DNA of 64,000 bases from JAWKRB01 sp041389885 (GTDB lineage Bacteria > Myxococcota_A > Polyangia > Polyangiales > Ga0077539). The DNA lies in contig JAWKRB010000013.1 of assembly GCA_041389885.1 (NCBI GenBank), positions 1 to 64,000 on the forward strand, given 5' to 3'. The notes under the pieces were generated by a model, which worked only from the letters and a program-made list of their open reading frames with translations, did not search any database and had not been told where the DNA came from. Positions 30,891 to 40,223 of this stretch are shown here, piece after piece (the first letter of the stretch is position 1; the number at the start of each line of letters is the position of its first letter). A program made the position numbers and the translations under genes.

Positions 30891-32433
30891 ATGGATCGCC
30901 CGCTGGTGCTCATCCTCGATTTGGTCGCAGTACACCATGCTCATCGCGCGGCGCGTGCGCGAGCAGTCGGTGTACTGCGAGATCCTGCCGTGCACGACGC
31001 CCCTCGACGAGGTGCGCGCGCGCAAGCCCCGCGCGGTGATCCTCTCGGGGGGCCGAGCAGCGTGTTCGACGAGGGCGCGCCGAGCTACGACCGGGGGATC
31101 TTCGACCTCGACGTGCCCGTGCTCGGCATCTGCTACGGCGAGCAGCTCACCGCCCACCTCCTCGGCGGCAAGGTCGAGAAGGCCGCCGACCGGGAGTACG
31201 GCCCCGCCAAGGTGCACGTGCTCAAGCCCGAGGGGATCCGTCGCGCTTCGCCCAGGGGGAGTGCTCGACGCGTGGATGTCCCACGGAGACAGGGTGATCG
31301 CGCTGCCCCAGGGCTTCGAGGTGCTCGCCACGAGCGCGCACTCGCCCTTCGCCGCCGTGGGCGACCCCGCGCGCAAGCTCTACGGCGTGCAGTTTCACCC
31401 CGAGGTCGCGCACACGCCCCGGGGCGCGGAGCTCCTCGCGGGCTTTCTCTTCGACGTCGCGGGGATGCTCCCCGACTGGTCGCCGGGCGCCTTCGCCGAG
31501 GAGTGCGTCGCGCGCATTCGCGACACGGTGCCCCTCGACGGCCACGCCATCTGCGGGCTCTCGGGCGGGGTCGACAGCTCCGTCGCCGCGGTGCTCACCG
31601 CGCGGGCCATCGGCGGGAGGCTCACGTGCATCTTCGTCGACAACGGGCTGCTCCGCCGGGGCGAGCGCGAGCAGGTCGAGCGGCTCTTCGGCGACTCGTT
31701 TCACCTCGACCTCCGGGTCATCGACGCCCGCGCGCGCTTTCTCGACGCCCTCGCGGGGGTCTCTGACCCCGAGCAGAAGAGAAAGATCATCGGCAAGGTC
31801 TTCATCGAGGTCTTCGATGAAGAGGCCGCGACGATCCCCGGGGTCACCCACCTCGTGCAGGGCACGCTCTACCCCGACGTGATCGAGAGCGTGTCGTTCA
31901 AGGGACCGAGCGCGGTGATCAAGAGCCATCACAACGTGGGCGGGCTCCCCGAGCACATGAAGCTCAAGCTCGTCGAGCCCCTGCGCGAGCTCTTCAAAGA
32001 CGAGGTGCGCGCCGTGGGCGAGGCCATGGGCATTCCCCGCGCGGTGCTCTGGCGGCAGCCCTTTCCGGGGCCGGGCCTGGCGATTCGTATGCTCGGCGCG
32101 GTCGACGCCGAGGGCCTCGAGGTGCTCCGCGGCGCCGACCTCATCGTGGACCACGAGGTGCGCGCGGCGGGGCTCTACGAGAGCGTGTGGCAGGCCTTCG
32201 CGGTGCTGCTCCCGGTGCGCACCGTGGGGGTCATGGGCGACGAGCGCACCTACGACCGGGTCATCGCCGTGCGCGCGGTCTCGAGCAGCGACGGGATGAC
32301 CGCCGACTGGTCGCGCCTCCCCCACGAGCTCCTCGCGCGGATCTCGACGCGGATCATCAACGAGGTGCGCGGGGTGAACCGCGTCGTGTACGACATCTCG
32401 TCGAAGCCTCCGGCGACCATCGAGTGGGAGTGA
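30891..32433 (+). CDS. guaA: GMP synthase, glutamine-hydrolysing (several apparent indels)
   Basis: GuaA converts XMP to GMP. The N-terminal class-I glutamine amidotransferase has PLVLILD, the oxyanion/nucleophile motif GICYGEQL and FHPEVAHTPRG. The ATP-pyrophosphatase domain has the P-loop GLSGGVDSSVAA, and the C-terminal dimer domain has RIINEVRGVNRVVYDISSKP. Reading frame changes occur near 30920 (two missing C in the DFGSQYT codons), 31052 (one C missing in GGPSS) and 31240. The second half from about 31260 to the stop is intact. GuaA is normally essential for growth without guanine, so these are very likely sequence errors. It is followed at once by a small lipoprotein gene. Confidence 0.92.
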
Positions 32434-32438
32434 GGCCG

Positions 32439-32729
32439 GTGCGACGACTCCTCGCGCTGGCGCTGCTCTCGACGGCCTGCCGCACGCAGGCGCCGCGCAC
32501 GGTGGCGGTGGCCTACCGCTTCGTGTGCGACCCCCCGCAGGCGCACATCTTCATCAACGAAGAAGACCGCGGCCCGTGTCTGCTCTGGCGCGACCGCTGG
32601 ATGGGCCTCGGCCCCGGCGTGCACCGCCTCCGCGTGGAGCGCGACCCGTGGCTCCCGCAGGAGCAGGAGCTGCGCCCCAACGGACGGCGCAACACGATCA
32701 CCGTGAACCTCCGCCGAGAGCCCGATTGA
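32439..32729 (+). CDS. Small PEGA-like lipoprotein
   Basis: A 96-residue protein: the lipobox LALLSTAC, then one PEGA-type beta domain (FVCDPPQAHIFINEEDRGPC, then GLGPGVHRLRVER). PEGA domains are surface beta-sandwich modules often tacked onto kinases or lipoproteins. The GTG at 32439 follows GTGAGG; a GTG at 32430 overlapping the guaA stop is the alternative. It sits between guaA and the CLC gene with 4-6 bp gaps, so all three are probably cotranscribed. Confidence 0.7.
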   Translation: MRRLLALALLSTACRTQAPRTVAVAYRFVCDPPQAHIFINEEDRGPCLLWRDRWMGLGPGVHRLRVERDPWLPQEQELRPNGRRNTITVNLRREPD

Positions 32730-32733
32730 ACCC

Positions 32734-34008
32734 GTGAGCACGGCCCCCGCCGCGTCGCGCCGCGCCCTCCCCGCGCGGCTCTCGGCCCTCGCGCGGTGGA
32801 CGCTGCTGGGCGCCGTCGCGGGGGTCCTCTGCGGCGCGTCGTCGGCGTTGTTCTTGTGGCTCCTCGACCTCGCCACGGGCTTTCGGGGCGGGCACCTCTG
32901 GATCGTCTACACCCTGCCCCTCGCGGGCCTCGGCGTGGGATGGATCTACGAGCGCTTCGGCCAGCCCATCCAGGGCGGCAACAACCTGGTGATCGACACG
33001 CTCCACGACGAGGGGCCTGAGATCCCGCTGCGCATGGCGCCCATGGTGCTCTTTGGCACGGTGCTCACCCACGTCTTCGGCGGCAGCGCCGGCCGCGAAG
33101 GGACCGCGGTGCAGATGGGCGCGAGCCTGAGCGACTGGGTCTCGCACCGCGTCGGACTCGGACCTTCGGCCCGGCGCCAGCTCCTCGCCGCGGGCGTCGC
33201 CGGGGGCTTCGGCTCGGTCTTCGGCACCCCCGTCGCCGGCGCGGTCTTCGGGATGGAGTTCGTGGTGCTGGGACGCGTCGAGTACGACGCGCTCATCCCC
33301 GCGCTCGTGGCCTCGGTGGTGGGCGACCTGACCACGCGCGCGCTGGGCATCGGCCACGCGCACTACCCCGCGGCCCCCGAGGTTCCGCTCACGGCGGCGC
33401 TGCTGCTGAAATGGGTGGTGTTCGCGGTGGCAGTGTCGGCGACCACGGCGGCCTTCATCGAGCTCACGCACTGGATCAAGCGACGCGCCACGCGCCACGC
33501 GCCGAGGCTGCCGGTGCGGATGTTCCTCGGGGGCGTCGCCGTCGTCGCGTTGTGGAAGCTCGTGGGCACGAGCGAGTACCTCGGCCTCGGCGTGCCGACG
33601 ATTCAGCGGGCCTTCGTCGACCCGCAGCTCCCGGCCTACGCCTTCGCGCTCAAGCTGGTGTTCACCGCGGTGACCCTGGGCGTGGGCTTTCTCGGCGGCG
33701 AGGTCACTCCGCTGTTCTTCGTGGGCGCGACGCTGGGCAACGCCCTCGCGCGCCCCCTGGGGATCCCGCTCGAGCTCGGCGCGGGCGTCGGCCTGGCGGC
33801 GGTCTTCGCGGCGGCGTCGAACACGCCCATCGCGCTGTCGATCATGGCGGTGGAGCTCCTCGGCGCGCGGGTGCTCCCGCACGTGATCGTGGTGAGCGCG
33901 CTCGCGTGGCTGCTCACGGGCAACCGCAGCATCTACTCGGCGCAGCGCGCGACGCGCGCGAAGGGCGGAGACACCCTCGACCGCGCGACGGCCCTGCGCG
34001 ACCTCTGA
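32734..34008 (+). CDS. CLC-family anion transporter, probably fluoride type
   Basis: A 424-residue polytopic membrane protein with the CLC fold. The N-terminal selectivity segment reads QPIQGGNNLVIDTLHDEG instead of the chloride-type GSGIP. The gating-Glu segment is GGSAGREGTAVQMGASL instead of GxEGP, and the third segment is GFLGGEVTPLFFVGATLGN. A GNN motif with GREGT is what I recall of the CLC-F subgroup (fluoride/proton antiporters), so fluoride export is the leading guess; chloride transport cannot be excluded. No fluoride riboswitch lies upstream, where only 4 bp separate it from the PEGA gene. It starts at GTG. Confidence 0.85.
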   Translation: MSTAPAASRRALPARLSALARWTLLGAVAGVLCGASSALFLWLLDLATGFRGGHLWIVYTLPLAGLGVGWIYERFGQPIQGGNNLVIDTLHDEGPEIPLRMAPMVLFGTVLTHVFGGSAGREGTAVQMGASLSDWVSHRVGLGPSARRQLLAAGVAGGFGSVFGTPVAGAVFGMEFVVLGRVEYDALIPALVASVVGDLTTRALGIGHAHYPAAPEVPLTAALLLKWVVFAVAVSATTAAFIELTHWIKRRATRHAPRLPVRMFLGGVAVVALWKLVGTSEYLGLGVPTIQRAFVDPQLPAYAFALKLVFTAVTLGVGFLGGEVTPLFFVGATLGNALARPLGIPLELGAGVGLAAVFAAASNTPIALSIMAVELLGARVLPHVIVVSALAWLLTGNRSIYSAQRATRAKGGDTLDRATALRDL

Positions 34009-34069
34009 GCGCGCCGCTCAGGACGCGGCGTCGACGTCCGGGCGAAGGCGGGGCACTCTCGGGGCGGGA

Positions 34070-35653
34070 ATGATCGTCGCGCGCCGCTCGCTGTTGGCCG
34101 TCTTCGCGCTCTGCCTCGCGGCGGGGCGCGCGGGCGCGTGGCGCCTCGAAGACAGCCTCCGCGGGAGCACCGTGGGCAACCCCGTGGGGGGCTCGGTGCA
34201 GGGCGACGGGTGGCACGTCACCGCGCGCACCGACCGGCTCTGGTACGCGGTCCCGCGGCTGGTGTCGGGCTCGGTGGAGTTCACGGTGAGTAACCTCACC
34301 ATGTCGAGCCTCGGCGACACCTCCGACAACGAGCTCTTCGCGATGTACGAGGCCGGCTACGGCATCGCCGAGCCCATCGCGTACAGCGCGTTTCGAGAGA
34401 ACCACTACAAGTGCATGCTGCGGCTCTACGCGAACGGCGAGGCCGGCCGCGCGGGGCAGCAGAAGCTCATGTGGGGGATGTGCCCTGGAGGCGCGCCTGG
34501 CTTCGGCGCCTGCGCCTGCGGTCGCTCGTTCTTCGAGGAGCCCTTCGGGGGCGACGGCGCCTGGGACGGCTCGGCGCAGCGCCTGCGCATCGAGTGGGGA
34601 TCTGGGGTCACGCGCTACCTGCGCAACGGCGCGCCGGTGGTCACGATCGACTGGTCGAGCAGCGGGTTGAGCTTCGGTCCGTCCTCGCTGCACGTCTCGC
34701 TGGGCACCTCGCGGCCGAGCGCCGTCGACACCGCGCAGCTCCCCGTCGGGATCGTGTTCTCCGACCTGGTGATCGAGGGGAGCGAGGGGGAGCTCGCGAT
34801 GTGTCCCGGCGTCGCGCCGGTCGACGCGGGGATGACCGCGGCCGACGCAGGGACGACCGTCTCGAACGTGCTCGAGCTCCCCGCGGTGGAGGACGTCACC
34901 GTCGATCCCACGCACGCGACGACGGTGTACCCCGACGTGAACGACCTCTCGGTGGGCGCGGGCGACAGCGAGTTCTATGTGAAGTTTCGCGTGGGCACGA
35001 TCCCCGGGCGGGTGGTGCGCGCGCAGCTCCTGCTCCGCAGCGGCGCGTACCCGCCGGCGGTGGGAACCGGCGCGAGCGTGTTCGCCGCGGCGCGGGACGA
35101 CTGGTCCGAAATGACCCTCGCCTGGGGTGCGCGTCCGGGCTCCAGGGGCGCGCGGCTCGCGCGCATTGAGGGCGTCGCCGAAGACACGCTCTACACCGTC
35201 GAACTCCCCGCGGGGACCATCACCGCGCCAGGGACCTACGCCTTCGCCGTGCTCCCCGAGGCGGGCGACTCGAACAGCGCGCACTTCGACGCCCGCGAGC
35301 GCGCGCCCGGCCGCGGCCCGGTGCTGCGCCTCACCGTCGAGCCGGAGACGACGCCGGTCGACGCGGGGGCGGTCGATGCGGGCGTGCTCGATGCGGGCGC
35401 GCTCGACGCGGGCGTGCTCGACGCGGGGGTCGTCACGCGTGATGTGAGCGCTCCGTCCGATCGCGCGGCGCCGGGTGACACCGTGACGCTCGACGTGCCC
35501 AGGGCAGACAGCGCGTCTGGGGGGGCCATCGAGGAGGATCCGGTCGGCGGCTGCGGGTGCCGCGCGACGCGACGCGAGGGGGGCGGGGCCGGGCTCCTCG
35601 CGGTGGCCCTCGCGGCGTGGGCGGAGCGGCGCAGGGCGAGGCGCGCCGGGTGA
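34070..35653 (+). CDS. Secreted DNRLRE-domain protein with MYXO-CTERM tail
   Basis: A 527-residue protein with a signal peptide (LLAVFALCLAAGRAGA). The N-terminal 230 residues form a LamG-like beta-sandwich (RLRIEWGSGVTRYLRNGAPV). A DNRLRE/CBM96-like domain follows (about 265-425: EFYVKFRVGTIPGRVVRAQL, WSEMTLAWGARPG, REPAPGRGP-type end). Then comes a low-complexity stretch with repeats of VDAGVLDAGAL. The tail GGCGC, a hydrophobic segment and AERRRARRAG form a MYXO-CTERM-type sorting signal, expected to be processed for surface display. It is probably carbohydrate- or surface-binding. It is the last normal chromosomal gene before the island. Confidence 0.82.
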   Translation: MIVARRSLLAVFALCLAAGRAGAWRLEDSLRGSTVGNPVGGSVQGDGWHVTARTDRLWYAVPRLVSGSVEFTVSNLTMSSLGDTSDNELFAMYEAGYGIAEPIAYSAFRENHYKCMLRLYANGEAGRAGQQKLMWGMCPGGAPGFGACACGRSFFEEPFGGDGAWDGSAQRLRIEWGSGVTRYLRNGAPVVTIDWSSSGLSFGPSSLHVSLGTSRPSAVDTAQLPVGIVFSDLVIEGSEGELAMCPGVAPVDAGMTAADAGTTVSNVLELPAVEDVTVDPTHATTVYPDVNDLSVGAGDSEFYVKFRVGTIPGRVVRAQLLLRSGAYPPAVGTGASVFAAARDDWSEMTLAWGARPGSRGARLARIEGVAEDTLYTVELPAGTITAPGTYAFAVLPEAGDSNSAHFDARERAPGRGPVLRLTVEPETTPVDAGAVDAGVLDAGALDAGVLDAGVVTRDVSAPSDRAAPGDTVTLDVPRADSASGGAIEEDPVGGCGCRATRREGGGAGLLAVALAAWAERRRARRAG

Positions 35654-35787
35654 CCGTCTTCAATGACGTGGGTTATCAAGGTGTTCTTGGATTGGGAGCT
35701 TGTTTGATGAGGTCTTTCGGGGGATCCCAGTCAAGGTCGCGAGGTACGCGGCTGGGGTTCGCGTCCCTCCCGGTGCGGGGGATCCAC
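35654..35787. other. Left edge of the accessory island
   Basis: Sequence here becomes less GC-rich directly after the MYXO-CTERM gene. It carries no recognisable gene and leads into the inverted-repeat element. The island junction must lie within or near this stretch. Confidence 0.4.
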
Positions 35788-36230
35788 GCAGGGCAAGCGC
35801 ATCCATTCCTCATTGGTTTCAATGGAAACGTTGCTCACCGCTTTCAGCTGCCCCCTTCGCTCGCCGGGCGCTCCCTGCGGTCGCTGGCTCGCTGAAGTGG
35901 GAGCCTGAACCTGGGCGCCCCCGCCGGGGCGGGGGCTGACCGGGCGATCGTCGCGCGCGTGCCGCGCTCGACGGTAGGGTGATCGATCTTCGCGATGGAA
36001 CTGCGTCGGCAGCTCACGGCGGAACATCCCGCGAACCCTTCACACACCGTCGGGTGTGGGACACACCCGGCGTGCGCCCGGTCAGCCCCCGCCCCGGCGG
36101 GGGCGCCCACGTTCAGGCTCCCACTTCAGCGAGCCAGCGACCGCAGGGAGCGCCCGGCGAGCGAAGGGGGCAGCCTCTCCGCCTGCGACAAATCCATTGA
36201 ATCCAATGAGGAATTGATGCGCTCGCCCTG
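35788..36230. mobile_element. Inverted-repeat element (MITE-like), copy 1
   Basis: A 443 bp element bounded by CAGGGCAAGCGCAT on the left and ATGCGCTCGCCCTG on the right. The arms of about 150 bp are near reverse complements, including CCTCATTGGTTTCAATGG against its partner and GCTCGCCGGGCGCTCCCTGC. Each arm ends inward in the hairpin GCGCCCCCGCCGGGGCGGGG. The centre has another hairpin, CACACCGTCGGGTGTG. There is no transposase gene. A second, partly deleted copy lies at 40521-40906. The right end abuts the duplicated module exactly. Confidence 0.75.
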
Positions 36231-36450
36231 GGGCTCGAACGCCGCCTTTCAAATCGGACATCCGGACGCTGGACGGGTGGCGTTGTCACGAGTGGAAGTG
36301 CTTCCATCGCTTCATGGAGCGCGGTCAGACGGGCGGCGTCGCACGAGTCAGGCTGCGCGCCGAGTCGAAGAAACGCGCCGCCGGAAATTCGTTGGAAGTC
36401 GACGCTCGGAGAGAATCTGCTCGGGTCAAGAGAAATCGTGCGAGCGAGGG

Positions 36451-36476
36451 TTGACAACGAATCGGTGGGGGGTAAT
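36451..36476 (+). promoter_or_regulatory. Candidate promoter of module copy 1 with short G tract
   Basis: A perfect -35 TTGACA is followed by ACGAATCGGT, six G, then TAAT. With GGTAAT as -10 the spacer is 14 bp, too short for strong activity. Copy 2 differs only in having nine G and a 17 bp spacer. Confidence 0.4.
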
Positions 36477-36530
36477 GCCCTTGATCGCAACGGGTCTACC
36501 CAGTTGTGCGGTAGATCGAAGGAGGCGATC

Positions 36531-36892
36531 ATGGCGCGAGTGTTCAATCTTCAGGTGGTGAAGGCGACCCTCATCGGCGGTCCTGCGAGCCCGGTGTACA
36601 GCGATCCCGAGCTCAACGCGACGCTGGGCACGGCCGACGCTCTTCACGCAGATCTACGTCGATGGCGTCGCGAACAGCGCGACCGACGTCACGGTGAACG
36701 TCGAGGGATCCAACGACGGGGTGAGCTGGGACCCATCTCTGACGCCGAAGGTCGTCTCCGTGACGACCGCCGGAGCAGGACCCAGCGTGGCCTTCGACAT
36801 TTCCCTGTCAGGCCGCCTTCAGCCGCTTCGTGGTCTCTGCGAGCAAGGACAACGCCATCGTACGCGTGATCGCGTGCGGGCGATCCATGTGA
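36531..36892 (+). pseudogene. Gene A, copy 1 (frameshifted)
   Basis: This is the same gene as the intact 121-residue copy at 42132-42497, preceded by a perfect AAGGAGG seven bases before the ATG. The reading frame breaks after ELNATLGTAD, where two bases (AC) are missing relative to copy 2 near 36638. It is off again near 36797, where TTCGACATTTCCCTG replaces a 27-base stretch and another two bases are lost. The remaining sequence is almost unchanged. Either the copy is recently inactivated or the reads are wrong here. Confidence 0.75.
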
Positions 36893-36905
36893 CGGGAGGG
36901 CGCGC

Positions 36906-37763
36906 GTGAACGGCTACGAGATTCGACCGGGCGGGGGAGGGTGTGGCTGCGGCGGCGGGTGTGGCGGGGAGAAGAGGGCCGCGCCGGTGCATCCGCTGCT
37001 GGGGAGGGCGCTGGAGGGGTTTGAGATGATGGGGCCTCCCTTGACATCGGTCGTGGCGAAGGCCCCCCTTCACGGTGACAGGATCGGTGACGTCGCCTTC
37101 GGTCTTGGCGCTTCACCCGGACCGGCGTCGCATCTCTGTGCATCGCTCTCCGCAGAGATCGTTGCTCTGAATGCGCGCATTGAGAGGATGTGGGCGTCGC
37201 TCGGCGATGCGCTTGGCTCGAACAACGCTCAATCTCTCCGCGGCGTTTGGCGTGCAGCGCGCATGGCCTGTAGTGCGCTGGTCTCCTCAGACCCGTGTCA
37301 GGCCCTTTGGGATTCCTGGCAGGCATCGCCACTCGAAGGTCCCGGAGTCGCCCTCCGCAACGCGATATGGCATGTGTGGAATCAATGCACCATCAATCGC
37401 ACACAGTTCAGTGCTGCAAGCGGGCCGGGTAGCTTCCTCTGCTACTTACTGAGAGAGAACGCGCGACGAGTCGAACGAGAACTCGCGATGCGACGTGGAG
37501 TCACGCCACCTTACGACTACGTACGCGACATCGAGCCGCTGGAGCGAGAGGTGGACGGTCTTCGGACAAGGCTCCAGGACTGCCTGAACGGCCGCAGCGG
37601 CCTCGGACCGTTCGTGACGTGTGGCCTGATCGGCAGCTCTGGGTGCCGGAACGGACGGGCGACCTGTACCTACGGAGGCGATTGTGGGGCGAGCTGCACG
37701 CGCTCTGTGTCGTGCAACCCTGGGGATCACACGGCGCCCTGTCCCTCAACGGCCAACTGCTGA
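36906..37763 (+). CDS. Gene B, copy 1: Gly/Cys-rich head with variable Cys-containing tail
   Basis: A 285-residue protein. The head (residues 1-40) is shared almost exactly with the other copy: MNGYEIRPGGGGCGCGGGCG, then a charged patch and PVHPLLGRALEG. The tail is unrelated to copy 2. It is largely helical with scattered Cys (ARMACSALVSSDPCQALWDS, VWNQCTINRTQFSAASG, DCLNGRSGLG) and ends in a cluster of about nine Cys (TCTYGGDCGASCTRSVSC). No signal peptide is present. The GTG start follows GGGAGGG. The GC content drops clearly in the tail. The constant head plus exchanged tail resembles polymorphic effectors or exported particle cargo, but no toxin fold is recognised. It is followed by gene C with one-base overlap. 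Confidence 0.7.
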   Translation: MNGYEIRPGGGGCGCGGGCGGEKRAAPVHPLLGRALEGFEMMGPPLTSVVAKAPLHGDRIGDVAFGLGASPGPASHLCASLSAEIVALNARIERMWASLGDALGSNNAQSLRGVWRAARMACSALVSSDPCQALWDSWQASPLEGPGVALRNAIWHVWNQCTINRTQFSAASGPGSFLCYLLRENARRVERELAMRRGVTPPYDYVRDIEPLEREVDGLRTRLQDCLNGRSGLGPFVTCGLIGSSGCRNGRATCTYGGDCGASCTRSVSCNPGDHTAPCPSTANC

Positions 37764-38368
37764 TGACCACATCGAGCTTGTCGAGCGACCGTCGAATCCG
37801 TGGGACGAGGTATCGCACGGTCGTCGGTGGCGATGGAATGAGTGTTATTTTGTGTCGCAAACCTCGATACGTCATTGATGCGATGAGTGACGTGATTCGC
37901 CTCTCATCCTGCTGGATTGTAGCGGTTCGCGGGCCCCTTCGGCGATCTGACGTTGATAGGATGATCGCCGCCTTTGGGTCAGGCAGACGTTATGTCTATT
38001 GGTGCGAGTATAGCGCGGAGGATCTGCTTGCGCTTGCCTCGGTGATCCGAGGCGGGACCGGACGAAATGCCCTGTTCCCTCCGCCGCTCGACGTGATATC
38101 GCCACTCGCGCATACGCTCGCGAGGATACCTGCGAATGCGTTCGGTCGCTGTCTCGTGCATCGACCGGAGAGGGCGCGAGAGGTCGATACGCGGCGCCGG
38201 CTACATGATGCGAAAATCTCCTTGGAGAAGTACCTATCGCATGAGATGCTCGACATGGTATCGTCCGGCCGAGAGCTTCATACGGAAGCAATGGTCAATG
38301 TGAGTTGGTTCCGTGAGGCGTGGGCGGAGTGCGTTCGAGAGGCTATCGCGAGAGTCATGACTTCTTGA
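37763..38368 (+). CDS. Gene C: partner of gene B copy 1, unknown function
   Basis: A 201-residue soluble protein that starts at the ATG overlapping the gene B stop (TGATG), so it is translated with B. It has beta-strand-like segments (VILCRKPRYVIDAMSDV, SSCWIVAVRGPLRRSDVDRM, RRYVYWCEYSAEDLLAL) followed by helices to the C-terminus (DAKISLEKYLSHEMLDMVSS, REAWAECVREAIARVM). No family is recognised. Its GC content is well below the chromosomal average, like the B tail. By position it fits an immunity or chaperone protein specific to this tail; the second module has no equivalent. This is inference from arrangement only. Confidence 0.6.
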   Translation: MTTSSLSSDRRIRGTRYRTVVGGDGMSVILCRKPRYVIDAMSDVIRLSSCWIVAVRGPLRRSDVDRMIAAFGSGRRYVYWCEYSAEDLLALASVIRGGTGRNALFPPPLDVISPLAHTLARIPANAFGRCLVHRPERAREVDTRRRLHDAKISLEKYLSHEMLDMVSSGRELHTEAMVNVSWFREAWAECVREAIARVMTS

Positions 38369-38476
38369 TGCACACGCAGGTAGACCGTAGGGTGAACTCT
38401 CCGCGCTCCACGGGCTGACTGCCCCAGGGATGCACCCCATAGGCGTTAAGTAAGAGGAGCTCCTGTGGTATCCGGG

Positions 38477-38700
38477 GGCATGGACGAGAACCCGATGACC
38501 CCCGCCGGCTGGGCGACGATCCAGCCGTTCCTGCCGAAAAACTGGTCGCGGTGGAAGAACCGGGTATTCATGACGTTTGATCTGGCGCTTCACATAACGC
38601 CGAAGAGGAGGCCACGCCCGGATCCCGGCGTTTGCGACTGGCGTCGGCATCGCCGTGGCATCATTCTCTGCCTGACCGGACCGCAGGCGCTGGCGAAGTC
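38477..38700 (+). pseudogene. IS4-family transposase, N-terminal fragment
   Basis: The translation opens MDENPMTPAGWATIQPFLPK and continues NWSRWKNRVFMTF before losing sense. This is the style of an IS4-type transposase start. It is separated from the matching C-terminal fragment at 40930 by more than 2 kb of inserted sequence. Confidence 0.45.
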
Positions 38701-38744
38701 AGCGGCAGTTTTCAGAGCGCCGTACTCGATTGAACCTCGGTTCA

Positions 38745-39420
38745 GGGTTCATGCGCCACCGCATCGGTGAGATTCTCGACCATTGCATGACGACGGAGGT
38801 CGAGAAGGTTCTTGCGCTTGCCGCGGTAGCGGCGCGAGGTCCTGGAGCGAACGAGGCGCGAGGCGGTGCTCGACCGGTTCGCGCTGGCGCAACCTCGCCT
38901 CCCCCTCGGTCTTCTCTGCGCTCGAAGCTCGACCAGAAACGGCTCGTCCCTGTGGATCGCGGCTCCGTCCGGCCTTGCTGCGGGTGACCGCGTGCAGCTT
39001 CGACCCGGCAGCTCGCCGCGGGAGCAGCCGCGCTGCCGATCACGGAGCGGCCGCGCCTCCTGGCCGGGCAGACGATGCGCCCTGGAGCCACGGCCGACGT
39101 GAAGTCCGCCTTGGTGAACAGCCCCCGATTGCGGAGGTGAACGCCTGCAGAAGAGCGCCGTTCCCGACTCCCGTGCCGCGACGAGGGCGGCGCTTCGAGG
39201 TACGCCCGATCGACGTACGCGCTCGCCAGCGCCGACCCTGTTGCCAGATCCCCCACCAGCTCGCCTACTCGGGCTCGCCCCCGGCCGATGGCGCGCGTGA
39301 TGGCCACCGCCACGATCAGCTTCGTCGGCAACTCGGTTCCAGATGGCGCTGTATCCGTCGACCCGCACGGTGGACTTGCTCTACGGCCATGGCGCATGTC
39401 CGGGCCGGTCGCTGCTGTAG
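38745..39420 (-). pseudogene. IS1182-family-like transposase, C-terminal remnant
   Basis: Minus-strand pieces in shifting frames read DTRLIV-like ELPTKLIVAVAITRAIG, SAYVDRAYLEAP, RNRGLFTKADFTSAVAPGRI with VCPA, and finally YRGKRKNLLDLRRHAMVENL. These are the DDE-domain middle and the RGxRKNLFDLRR end of IS1182-type transposases. Several frameshifts and missing pieces make it inactive. It sits inside the IS4-like element. Confidence 0.7.
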
Positions 39421-39675
39421 ATCTGCCGCTCTACTCGCAAGTTCTTGGGAGAGGCTCCCGTGCAGCATCGACGGCCTGATTGCAGAGCGTTGGGCTGGCG
39501 ATACGCGCCGTCTTATTCCGGGAAGGTTGCGAGCCGATATTTCCAGGAGCCTCCTATACGCACGCGCCCCACACCGCCGTCGGGGTCCGGCTCGGTGTGT
39601 CTTGCGCGATCAGCCGCCCATATTCTACGGTGCACCAGGAGGCGGTTTGTTATCAGCGCGGTCTCGTGCTCAGCT

Positions 39676-40223
39676 TCAACCGCGCGCAGCGAGCCGATCT
39701 GCGCCAGCAAGGTCCCGAGCTTGCTGCCGTTGCGCCGGGTCGTCCCAGTCGCGATCGAGGGCAGCGGCCTTCAAGCTGGAGCCGATGACCAGGGGAATCC
39801 TGGCGGCTCCCGCGACAACCTCGACCTCCTGTCGGTCCGCGCGGCCACAGGGGAGCACCTGCGGCATCGGCGGTCCGAGGAGGTTGGCAGGTCTCGACGC
39901 GACCGCCTGCGAGCGGCGCGGCGCCGAAGGCGGCTTGAGCGGTAGTGGCTGCAGCCTCCAGGTGGCGCGATGCGCCCAGGCGACGACGCGGTCGAAGAGC
40001 TGCACGTCGAGGCTGTCGGATGAGGCGCTGCCGAAGGCGAAGAGGCACTCTTGGTGAACGGTGCCTCGTCGTCGGCGTCGAAGGTGCCGAGCACGAGCTG
40101 CCATCGTCGGTCGGAGGGCGTGCTCGACGGCCTCTCGTCGCTGACGTGGAGGGCGCTCCGAAGCACCAGCACCATCGCGAGCAGGCAGGACAGGGCCTGG
40201 CCACCGGAATGGCGGGTAGCCAT
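39676..40223 (-). pseudogene. Frameshifted hypothetical secreted protein
   Basis: The start MATRHSGGQALSCLLAMVLV looks like a signal peptide or anchor. The first 55 residues end at FDADDEAP, and the sense frame then continues shifted as HQECLFAFGSASSDSLDVQL. The end reads AARIPLVIGSSLKAAALDRD. I recognise no family. It appears to be cargo within the insertion nest, broken by one frameshift near 40055. Confidence 0.35.

Larger units (their letters stand above)
36231..37007 (+). repeat. Direct duplication, copy 1 (RCC1 fragment + gene A + start of gene B)
   Basis: This segment is nearly identical to 41826-42612, with only about ten small differences. It starts abruptly at the end of the inverted-repeat element inside an RCC1-like codon string (WGSNAAFQIGHPDAG) and ends inside gene B after codons for LLGRALEG. 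Beyond that point the two copies share nothing. The pattern indicates recent duplication or gene conversion of the module head with exchange of the tail. Confidence 0.9.

Noticed and set aside
30846..31766. Separate short plus-strand gene before guaA
   Set aside because: Its sense portions are the frame-displaced glutamine amidotransferase domain of guaA itself.
35788..36230. Inverted repeat considered as a structured non-coding RNA
   Set aside because: A second copy with the same terminal repeats lies inside an IS nest, which favours a mobile element.
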